Below are positions 57,426-64,000 of a stretch of DNA of 64,000 nt, in pieces. How positions within the stretch are numbered: the stretch's first letter is position 1; each line of letters begins with the position of its first letter. Source of the DNA: Marimonas lutisalis. GTDB taxonomy: Bacteria; Pseudomonadota; Alphaproteobacteria; Rhodobacterales; Rhodobacteraceae. The notes beneath the pieces are model-generated. The model had not been told where the DNA came from. It saw nothing but the letters and a program-made list of their open reading frames with translations, and did no database searches. Where the stretch lies: the NCBI RefSeq assembly GCF_005434965.1, contig NZ_SKCI01000006.1, forward strand, positions 59,961 through 123,960, given 5' to 3'. Both the position numbers and the translations under genes were made by a program.

Positions 57426-60400
57426 GCCACTGGGCCGACGATATCCATTAGCTTTGCGTAGTCAGTGACGACCTCGTATTTCACTTTATTTTGTGAAATC
57501 GTCTGATTGATTTCATCGAAGAATTTTCTAGCGCACTCGATTTTGGTTTTTTCGATCTCGCGCAGTTTCATCGTAGACATCGAACCTTTTGTTTCAGCGA
57601 CGAAATAGATGTGTTTCACGCCCCCATCTTTGAAAGAGATTGCCCAATCTGGGTTGTAATCTCCAACTGGCGTAGGAATCAGGAAGCCACGAGGAAGCTT
57701 GGCGTAAACGACCACTTCTGTACTTGTGTCCAAGTCTGCCACGAACCGCTTTTCAACATCAGAGTCCGTTACAACATAATCGTAGACGTGGTTTTTTAGC
57801 TTGGAGCTCGCACGTGAGAAATCTTGACCAGTTTGATTGGCGGTAAAGATATCGACGTCGTAGCGGTCAGCGACCTCGTCATAATTCAGACGCTCGATGA
57901 CCATCGTCGCCTTCTGCTCGGCAATTAGTCGTGACGCCTCTGCGATGAAGTGTTCCGGATTCTGCTGAAACTGAGCAAAGATGCTGGCCTCTAGGCCCGA
58001 AAGGATTTCCGCGGTTGATTGGCGCGTAAGCTGAGAGTTTTCTGCGATCTTGCCGACCAAGTCATATTTTACTCGAGAGTAAACCGAGCCGCCATGTTGG
58101 ATGGAAGTGGTGGTGACTTCGAAGCCGTCGCCAGCCTTCAACTGATCGTCAGTAATCCCATCTGTCTGAACGCCTGCTTGAACGGTATACTGAAGTGGCG
58201 TAACGCGGAGTTGGCTGTCGATGGCGCTGACGCATTTTCGAACTAACTCAGCTGAGTCGAAGTCCACGCGATAGACTGCTTTCCGATTGATCCGCGACCA
58301 GAGTTCTTGGAACTCCTTTTTCTCGAAGTTAGCATTTAGTGGGTTGGTCTTTGGCTTTCGCCCATCGTCAACTTTAGGCAGCTGTGCGTCGCTAAACACA
58401 CTGTCAATGAGCTGGAATATCTGTTCGGCATGCGGCTTGAGTTCATCTGGCAACTCGACCAGAGTGCCTGCTTCTTTTGCCTTGTGATAGTATTCAGAAA
58501 TTTGATCAGTGTCGTCCGTGTAATCATTCTTGACGAGGTATCTGTACACCTGCTTGGCCATTGCAGGCGTGATTTCAACAGGGCCCGAATCGGTCGTGAT
58601 GGTCTTTCCTGTAAAGTAGGTTTCGGTGGCCTGCCGGGGCCGTGAGGACAAAGTCTCCGAAATTTCCTTCTGAAGCCCGCCCACGAAATCCTTGTAGCTT
58701 TCGCTCGCGATCACCGTAAGAACATTGATGTCATGAACTACCGCCGGGTGGTCCATTCTGTCGCCGTGCTGGTTTACCGATAGTCGCAAGCCTCGACCGA
58801 CTTCCTGTCGTCGAGAGATCGTATTGTCGCTGTGCTTCAACATGCACATGGCAAAGACATTTGGGTTGTCCCACCCCTCCCGTAGCGCAGAGTGAGAGAA
58901 AATGAAGCGAACCTCTCTTTTTGCCCGTTGATCGGGGCTGTCGGTTGGGCCGGGAAGGCTTAGCAAGCTTTCCTTGTCTTTCAGTATGAGATCATAAGCG
59001 TCGACATCATCGGAATCGACGGCTCGCGCACCGACCACGGGATCCTTCAACTGTTTGGTTTTTTTGTCGATTGAGAAATAGCCGTTGTGAGTCTTCGTTA
59101 CGTCAATAGCCTTGAGATATTTACGGTAGGCATCGTTGTCGATTGCCAGCTCTGAAAGATACTCGTCCTTCAGAAGTTCGTATTCTTCTTCGAATACCCT
59201 GGCGTACTCTCCATTTTCATCCGGCTGACCGTAATCGCGGTACTTAACCACCTCATCGATGAAAAACAGCGAAAGCACCTTAATCCCTTGAGCGAAGAGC
59301 TGCTTTTCCTTTTCGAAATGCGCTTTGATCGTCTCGCGGATCTGGATCCTCCGGATGTCGCGCTCTGAAACGTCGCCGGTGGCCTCACCAGCCGTTAGAA
59401 CTTCGCCGTTGGTAAATTCCACGGTGTCGTGGTTGTAGTCGATCTGAGAGATCGTAAAGCCTTTGTACTGATCCAGCTCCCCTGAAAGGGTGAAAAGATC
59501 GTCGCGAAACTCTAGCCTCCGAAGTTGCCGTTTGATTTCGCCGGTCTTCAGCTTCACTTCCATTTCGATCCGAGCAACCGGAGCCTTCTTCGAGATGTCG
59601 ATCCCCTCGAGGTAAAGGTAGGCATTGGTTCCAGCCAGGCCGCGGGTCTGGATTCCACGTACCGCGATCTTCTTAACAAGCTTTTGGTTGTAGGCATCCA
59701 AGGCGTCCAGGCGATGGATCCGGTTGTGCTGGGTCCTGTGGGTTGCTGAATAGCGCAGTACCATCAGCGGCTTGAACTTTGGCAATGCTGCCATCGTTGC
59801 GTTTCCCTGCATCTTTTGCGGCTCGTCTAGGATCAGGATCGGCCGGTTGCTGGCGATCACGTCAATGGGACGGCGGGATTGGAAGTCGTCGAGTTCGTCG
59901 TAAATGCGACGATTATCTGCTCCACGGGAAGCAAAGGCCTGAATATTGATGACCATGATGTTGATTCCAGCGTCTGACGAGAAGCTTTCCAACTCATGCA
60001 GCCGCTTTGAGTTGTAGATGAAAAACCGCGCCTTCTTGCCGTAGCTTTCCGTGAAATGGTCAGCTGTGATCTGAAGCGATTTGTAAACGCCTTCGCGGAT
60101 GGCGATGCTGGGCACCATGATGATGAACTTCGACCAACCGAAGCGTTTGTTCATTTCGAAGATGGTTTTGATATAGCAGTAGGTCTTGCCGGTGCCGGTC
60201 TCCATCTCGACGTCGAGGTGATAGCGGCTAGCGGCCAGTGCATCGCGAGTGTAGGTCGCTGGCGCTGGTGTCTGTTCACCACGCGCGTTGGCGCCGGTGA
60301 AGTCGATGAGGCTTTGGCTGATCGGAAGATTCTGACGGCGTTGCACATCCTGAATATTTGCCAACACCTGTACCTCGCTAAGCGCGATATCCGCATTCTT

Positions 60401-60550
60401 GAAGCCTTCCTCGAACGCGCTGGTCTGTGCCTTGCGGCCTGGATCGATCCGATAGTTGACGCCACTGGCCATCGGCTGACCGGAAAAACAGTCTACTACG
60501 GAAGCGACGGCATTGGTTTGATAGGGTTGAACCTTGAACTTGAGCTTCAT
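57422..60550 (-). CDS. res: Type III restriction endonuclease subunit Res
   Basis: 1042 residues from the ATG at 60550 ([15 protein letters not shown], with GGGAAG upstream). The 73-residue upstream extension is spurious. Translocase: [20 protein letters not shown] motif I (about residue 110), [23 protein letters not shown] (DEPQ motif II, as in Res), SATH ([12 protein letters not shown]) and [15 protein letters not shown] (motif VI). C-terminal endonuclease with [23 protein letters not shown] in parts ([11 protein letters not shown]) and YFVAETKG, a PD-(D/E)XK site (D...ETK). With Mod it cuts about 25 bases from unmethylated sites in opposite orientation. Confidence 0.95.
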   Translation of the reverse strand: MKLKFKVQPYQTNAVASVVDCFSGQPMASGVNYRIDPGRKAQTSAFEEGFKNADIALSEVQVLANIQDVQRRQNLPISQSLIDFTGANARGEQTPAPATYTRDALAASRYHLDVEMETGTGKTYCYIKTIFEMNKRFGWSKFIIMVPSIAIREGVYKSLQITADHFTESYGKKARFFIYNSKRLHELESFSSDAGINIMVINIQAFASRGADNRRIYDELDDFQSRRPIDVIASNRPILILDEPQKMQGNATMAALPKFKPLMVLRYSATHRTQHNRIHRLDALDAYNQKLVKKIAVRGIQTRGLAGTNAYLYLEGIDISKKAPVARIEMEVKLKTGEIKRQLRRLEFRDDLFTLSGELDQYKGFTISQIDYNHDTVEFTNGEVLTAGEATGDVSERDIRRIQIRETIKAHFEKEKQLFAQGIKVLSLFFIDEVVKYRDYGQPDENGEYARVFEEEYELLKDEYLSELAIDNDAYRKYLKAIDVTKTHNGYFSIDKKTKQLKDPVVGARAVDSDDVDAYDLILKDKESLLSLPGPTDSPDQRAKREVRFIFSHSALREGWDNPNVFAMCMLKHSDNTISRRQEVGRGLRLSVNQHGDRMDHPAVVHDINVLTVIASESYKDFVGGLQKEISETLSSRPRQATETYFTGKTITTDSGPVEITPAMAKQVYRYLVKNDYTDDTDQISEYYHKAKEAGTLVELPDELKPHAEQIFQLIDSVFSDAQLPKVDDGRKPKTNPLNANFEKKEFQELWSRINRKAVYRVDFDSAELVRKCVSAIDSQLRVTPLQYTVQAGVQTDGITDDQLKAGDGFEVTTTSIQHGGSVYSRVKYDLVGKIAENSQLTRQSTAEILSGLEASIFAQFQQNPEHFIAEASRLIAEQKATMVIERLNYDEVADRYDVDIFTANQTGQDFSRASSKLKNHVYDYVVTDSDVEKRFVADLDTSTEVVVYAKLPRGFLIPTPVGDYNPDWAISFKDGGVKHIYFVAETKGSMSTMKLREIEKTKIECARKFFDEINQTISQNKVKYEVVTDYAKLMDIVGPVA

Positions 60551-60566
60551 CTTCCCGCAATCTCCC

Positions 60567-61241
60567 TCATTTAAGATCCCTCTTCGAAAGTAGGTGGTCG
60601 AAGAAGTCATCGGCACTTTTGTGCTCGTCCGAATGCTCTGAAAATTCAACATAATGCTCGATTGAGCCTCGTATTTCCTTCTCAGACGGCCTGTAGTCAG
60701 TTTCTGGTTTTGGTCTAATGAAAACGAGCTTTTCAGAGGGCTGGCTGTAATGAAGGCAGACCCATACATCTTCCGTTGGATTTTTCTGTGCGTAACTCAA
60801 TTTGTCTGGACGCACCCAATAGCTATCGCCGCGCATATATTCCGTGCCTGACACCTCAAGCATGCAGTATTTTCGACCAGAGTCTCGTCCCTCTATCAAG
60901 AGGTCGGGCTTTCCAGACTCATCAGGATGTTCTCCCAAAAACTTATTCGAATCAGCTCCGAAACCAACAACAGAGACTTTGAGTCTTGGAAACTTGGTTT
61001 CGATAATGTTCCTTACACGATCAATTCGAACTTTTTCTTTCTCCCAGGCTTTCTCGCCATATTTATGTTTCCAATGAAAATTCTCGAGCTCGATAACTTC
61101 ATCGCAAGTAATCTCTTGCCCAACCGCAAGTTCGAGCGCTGGAAAAGTTCTAACTCTTACGCTCGTGCAGTATTGGCCATCTACAAAGATCCAATAGCGT
61201 TCAGACTTAGCGACATGTCGAATTTCCGTGATTGTTGGCAT
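60567..61241 (-). CDS. Unknown protein between mod and res, possible nuclease fold
   Basis: 224 residues. Start codon follows the mod stop directly; 16 bases to res. N-terminal part ([36 protein letters not shown]) resembles the first repeat of RecX-type proteins. The middle has [25 protein letters not shown], in parts PDLLIEGRD and YCMLEVSG, a PD...ExS pattern that recalls PD-(D/E)XK folds with the Lys replaced. I do not know the family. Placement suggests it takes part in the type III complex or guards it; inference only. Confidence 0.75.
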   Translation of the reverse strand: MPTITEIRHVAKSERYWIFVDGQYCTSVRVRTFPALELAVGQEITCDEVIELENFHWKHKYGEKAWEKEKVRIDRVRNIIETKFPRLKVSVVGFGADSNKFLGEHPDESGKPDLLIEGRDSGRKYCMLEVSGTEYMRGDSYWVRPDKLSYAQKNPTEDVWVCLHYSQPSEKLVFIRPKPETDYRPSEKEIRGSIEHYVEFSEHSDEHKSADDFFDHLLSKRDLK

Positions 61242-63134
61242 TTAGATCGCCTTAACATCTGTCGTGACGGAAACCTGACGAAAGATTTGCTCGACATTGA
61301 TCTTCACCGCATCCGAGATGAAGCCGTGATCGCGAAACACGACCCGTAGCGGCTCATGCTTGGCCAGCTCCTTTACCAGATCCTCGGTGATGCCAGTGTC
61401 AAAGCATGCAACTAGCGCGTTGTCGTCGACAAAAAACACGGTCTTGCCCTGCACGGTCTCGCTGCGGATGGGCAGCGTCAGGTCGACGCCCCAGTCCACA
61501 AGAACCTGGAAGAGTAGGTCTTCGGCTGTCCGGTCAGGTTTGACGTTGTCGACAGCGGTGAGAAGGTCGGCTTGTTTGACCTCATCAGGACGGTAAAAAA
61601 CGTCCTCCATGTTCGATGTGTCGATTTTTAGAACCCGGAAGCCGACGTCCTTGTTCCAGCCGGGATCACACTTCCCTTCAAGGATCTTTTCTCCAGCGCG
61701 GCGTACCCGTTCTTTCGAAAAATCCGCAATGGTCTCGTAACCTTCTTTAAATGCGTCTGATCCCTCGTCAATTGTCTCCGGCAGCTGAATCAGAATACAT
61801 CGACGGTTACCGCCGTCAGCCGCGTTGCATTCGAAAACTGCTTGAGCAGTGGTTCCTGAGCCTGCAAAAAAATCTAAAACTATCGAGTCTTTGTCTGCTC
61901 CCTGATCAATTAGTGCTCTTATTAACTCAACCGGCTTGGGAAATGAAAAAAGCTTGCCCCCGAAAAGGTTTTTTAACGCCGTCGTTGCGGAACTATTCAT
62001 TGGAGAAACGATTGTACTTTGCCCGCCGCCACCAGCAGGGCGCTCAATCCAAGATGATACTGGTATTGTGGGTTTCATTGCCTCAGATGCAAAGCGCTTC
62101 AGCATTGGAGTGCCCGTCGGCCCTTTAGGAAATATAACACGGCCTTCAGAAATCTTTTGCGCCATAGTTTGGCGGCTGTAAGGCCAGTATCTTCCCTTAG
62201 GGGGAAGATACTCGTGTCCAGATTCTGGGTCTGTTATCGGATAGTATGTATCGCCACCCGGTTTTCCTGCGCTGAGGTTATCTGAGATCCAAGGCCCCCG
62301 AGGATCGTTGTCTGGGTTCTTATATTTTTCAAATGTTCTTTCAACGCCCTTTAGGGTGGCTTGCGACTTCGAGTAGACCAAAACGTACTCATGGTCTTCA
62401 CTGAGGTTGGTCACAGCATCCATGGCGCCACTGCGGCGCTTCCAAACGAAACAGCCCAAGAAATTACTGGCCCCAAAGACCTCTTCGCAAAGCTTCTGTA
62501 GGTTAGCGCGCTCATTGTCATCGATCGAAATAAAAATAAGCCCCTGATCGGACATAAGTTGGCGGGCTATTCGTAGCCGAGGATACATCATCGATAGCCA
62601 GTCAGAATGAAAGCGACCGTTGGTTTGAGAGTTTGCTACCAGCTTACCCCCCATTCCATCAACTTGCCCCGACTTTTCGAGGTATTCGTCCGCGCCCAAC
62701 TTATATTGATCGTTGTAAATTAGGTCACTTCCTGTGTTGTAGGGTGGGTCAATATAAATCATATCAACTTTCCCCAGGTAGCTCTCGCGGATCAGCTTTA
62801 GCCCGTCTAAATTGTCTCCTTCGATGAAAAGGTTCTTGGTGCTCTGAAAATGCAGACTATCGGCTTCGGATGGACGAACGGTTTTTTCCAATGATGTATT
62901 GGCTTCGATGAGTGCAGCAGTCTTTCCCGGCCAGTTTAAATGGTACCGCTCATGCATACCCTCTGTGGCTTGCCCATCGAGGATCCGCTTCAGTAGCTCA
63001 AAATCAATAACTTGCTCAATTTCGCCAGTCTCGTTCCTCACCTCCGTCACAAGTTCCGGCAGTAACTTGGCAAGCTGAGTTTTGATATCCCGTGACAGTT
63101 CAGGAGTCTTCATTTCAAGTTTTTCTATCGTCAC
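61242..63134 (-). CDS. mod: Type III restriction-modification methyltransferase Mod
   Basis: 630 residues, typical for Mod. Motif IV MIYIDPPYNTGSDL (about residue 125) comes before the target-recognition region, and motif I LDFFAGSGTTAQAVFE (about 430) after it: the beta-class order. N-terminal helical section and C-terminal dimer region (VNVEQIF-like KINVEQIFRQVS) as in EcoP15I. It methylates adenine in an asymmetric site and provides specificity for Res. Its last about 90 codons repeat almost exactly at 63725-63999 in a second mod-like gene. GC is lower than the chromosome. Confidence 0.95.
   Translation of the reverse strand: MTIEKLEMKTPELSRDIKTQLAKLLPELVTEVRNETGEIEQVIDFELLKRILDGQATEGMHERYHLNWPGKTAALIEANTSLEKTVRPSEADSLHFQSTKNLFIEGDNLDGLKLIRESYLGKVDMIYIDPPYNTGSDLIYNDQYKLGADEYLEKSGQVDGMGGKLVANSQTNGRFHSDWLSMMYPRLRIARQLMSDQGLIFISIDDNERANLQKLCEEVFGASNFLGCFVWKRRSGAMDAVTNLSEDHEYVLVYSKSQATLKGVERTFEKYKNPDNDPRGPWISDNLSAGKPGGDTYYPITDPESGHEYLPPKGRYWPYSRQTMAQKISEGRVIFPKGPTGTPMLKRFASEAMKPTIPVSSWIERPAGGGGQSTIVSPMNSSATTALKNLFGGKLFSFPKPVELIRALIDQGADKDSIVLDFFAGSGTTAQAVFECNAADGGNRRCILIQLPETIDEGSDAFKEGYETIADFSKERVRRAGEKILEGKCDPGWNKDVGFRVLKIDTSNMEDVFYRPDEVKQADLLTAVDNVKPDRTAEDLLFQVLVDWGVDLTLPIRSETVQGKTVFFVDDNALVACFDTGITEDLVKELAKHEPLRVVFRDHGFISDAVKINVEQIFRQVSVTTDVKAI
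61297..61571. repeat. 275-bp direct repeat, copy A (in mod 3' end)
   Basis: Identical by eye to 63725-63999 in the same orientation, offset 2428 bases. Covers the part of mod encoding about residues 521-612. Sequence before and after differs, so the identical part has sharp ends. Confidence 0.9.
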
Positions 63135-63171
63135 GTTTTCACCCTCGGTTTACCTTGCATGGTCAGAGTAT

Positions 63172-63540
63172 TCAGTTTTCGCCAAGTCGATATCCGGCTT
63201 CAACGAGCGACCAAAAAAATTCGCGGTCGTTCAATCTATAGACCCAGAGCTTGCGATAAGGTCGGTCACCTTGCTCGACATAGACGTCAATAGAGGTGAA
63301 CTCATCGGACATATCCACCTCACTATTGAAATACACCCGGACTTCTAGGCCCCATTTGTTTGGCTGGTGTTGGTAACCCACTCCGAGCTTTGGGTCCGAA
63401 CCGGTTATGGCCCGATATCGAGACTCAAACCGAGCTGCGGCATCAGGGTTTACTTCGACTTCAAGCACTACGTCGGTCGCGTCTTTAAAGAAATCTGTGT
63501 TCATCGGGTCGCTTTCTGTTTTTGTGTTCTTGCTCGTCAT
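63172..63540 (-). CDS. Hypothetical protein between two mod genes
   Basis: 122 residues, or 110 from an internal ATG at 63504 (MNTDFFKDA), which may be the true start since neither has a strong ribosome site. Alpha/beta composition: VVLEVEVNPDAAARFESRYR, KWGLEVRVYFNSEVDMSDEF, REFFWSLVEAGYRLGEN. I recognise no family. It lies 37 bases before mod and 129 after the partial mod-like gene, all in the same direction, so it is part of the type III operon. Confidence 0.68.
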   Translation of the reverse strand: MTSKNTKTESDPMNTDFFKDATDVVLEVEVNPDAAARFESRYRAITGSDPKLGVGYQHQPNKWGLEVRVYFNSEVDMSDEFTSIDVYVEQGDRPYRKLWVYRLNDREFFWSLVEAGYRLGEN

Positions 63541-63669
63541 GCAATTCGTTTAGTGCCGTTGTCTTCTGTAACTTCTGAACCGTGACAGCGTCGCTCGGGA
63601 AATTTCTGGATCTAGCCGCCACTCGTTTGGGGCAGTGCGAGTGGCATTACGTATTCTCAATCTTCCCGG

Positions 63670-64000
63670 TTAAATCGTCTTGACGTCGGTAGTGGGGGAG
63701 AGCTGGCGGAAGATCTGTTCAACGTTGATCTTCACCGCATCCGAGATGAAGCCGTGATCGCGAAACACGACCCGTAGCGGCTCATGCTTGGCCAGCTCCT
63801 TTACCAGATCCTCGGTGATGCCAGTGTCAAAGCATGCAACTAGCGCGTTGTCGTCGACAAAAAACACGGTCTTGCCCTGCACGGTCTCGCTGCGGATGGG
63901 CAGCGTCAGGTCGACGCCCCAGTCCACAAGAACCTGGAAGAGTAGGTCTTCGGCTGTCCGGTCAGGTTTGACGTTGTCGACAGCGGTGAGAAGGTCGGCC
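63670..64000 (-). CDS. Second mod-like gene, C-terminal end only in window
   Basis: The frame is open to the window edge, so at least 110 residues of the C-terminus are seen. They match the Mod C-terminus almost throughout (VQGKTVFFVDDNALVACFDT; end SPTTDVKTI against SVTTDVKAI). It may be a full second mod, a truncated duplicate, or a silent cassette; the window ends too soon. A 275-bp segment is identical to mod. Confidence 0.8.
   Translation of the reverse strand, partial: ADLLTAVDNVKPDRTAEDLLFQVLVDWGVDLTLPIRSETVQGKTVFFVDDNALVACFDTGITEDLVKELAKHEPLRVVFRDHGFISDAVKINVEQIFRQLSPTTDVKTI
63725..63999. repeat. 275-bp direct repeat, copy B
   Basis: See copy A at 61297-61571; no differences found by eye over the 275 bases. 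The first difference is at the last base of the window (C here, T at 61572), so identity may stop there or continue with changes. Confidence 0.9.

Noticed and set aside
1..64000. CRISPR array, rRNA genes, transposase or insertion sequence
   Set aside because: No spaced repeats of CRISPR type, no rRNA-like sequence and no transposase frame were found; the only long repeat is the 275-bp mod segment.

Overview
The window looks like a Rhodobacterales-type alphaproteobacterial chromosome: high GC, a GAF-containing PtsP, DUF1178 and KGWPM-type NUDIX proteins, and phage families (DUF6127, DUF6362, DUF6441, DUF6511, fused protease/capsid) that I know mostly from Rhodobacteraceae. The assignment is inference from gene content, not from a marker gene.

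Region 1 (1-14700) is ordinary chromosome. It holds a flavin-reductase-like gene cut by the window edge, a GNAT acetyltransferase, EcsC-like protein, ptsP, a small membrane protein, aspartate kinase (lysC), a SnoaL-like/SDR pair, DUF1178 and NUDIX proteins, a complete modABC molybdate transporter, a multi-span membrane protein with an internal duplication, trpA, ychF, a small HTH protein and tRNA-Ser(GCT) with its own terminator.

Region 2 (about 14700 to 64000) is accessory DNA. A zinc-ribbon hypothetical gene is followed by a nearly complete siphophage-type prophage (about 15.9-56.45 kb). In order: a large serine recombinase module read leftward; an ImmR/ImmA-type switch (XRE repressor plus HELGH metalloprotease) with two perfect palindromic operators; a divergent pair of unrecognised genes; an excisionase-like HTH gene; a recombination/replication module (RecA-like ATPase, DUF669, PD-(D/E)XK nuclease, helicase, DUF6511, prim-pol/DUF3987 protein); an AT-rich iterated-repeat region that may be the origin; a RuvC-like resolvase; a DNA methyltransferase; terminase, portal, a fused protease-capsid gene and head completion genes; tail genes with a textbook -1 ribosomal frameshift site; a tail protein with an inserted von Willebrand A domain; a LamG-like fibre protein; and a lysis cassette (M15 endolysin, Rz and an embedded Rz1). 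Two reverse-strand 'moron' genes interrupt the head/tail cluster.

Region 3 (56.48-64.0 kb), lower in GC and read leftward, is an expanded type III restriction-modification operon. The order of transcription is a mod-like gene running in from beyond the window, a 122-aa protein, a complete mod, a 224-aa protein of unknown role, res, and a GIY-YIG/DUF4357 protein. The two mod genes share a 275-bp identical 3' segment, which makes this locus the strongest candidate for an unusual system, with the XRE/ImmA-controlled unknown gene pair (19.9-22.1 kb) second.
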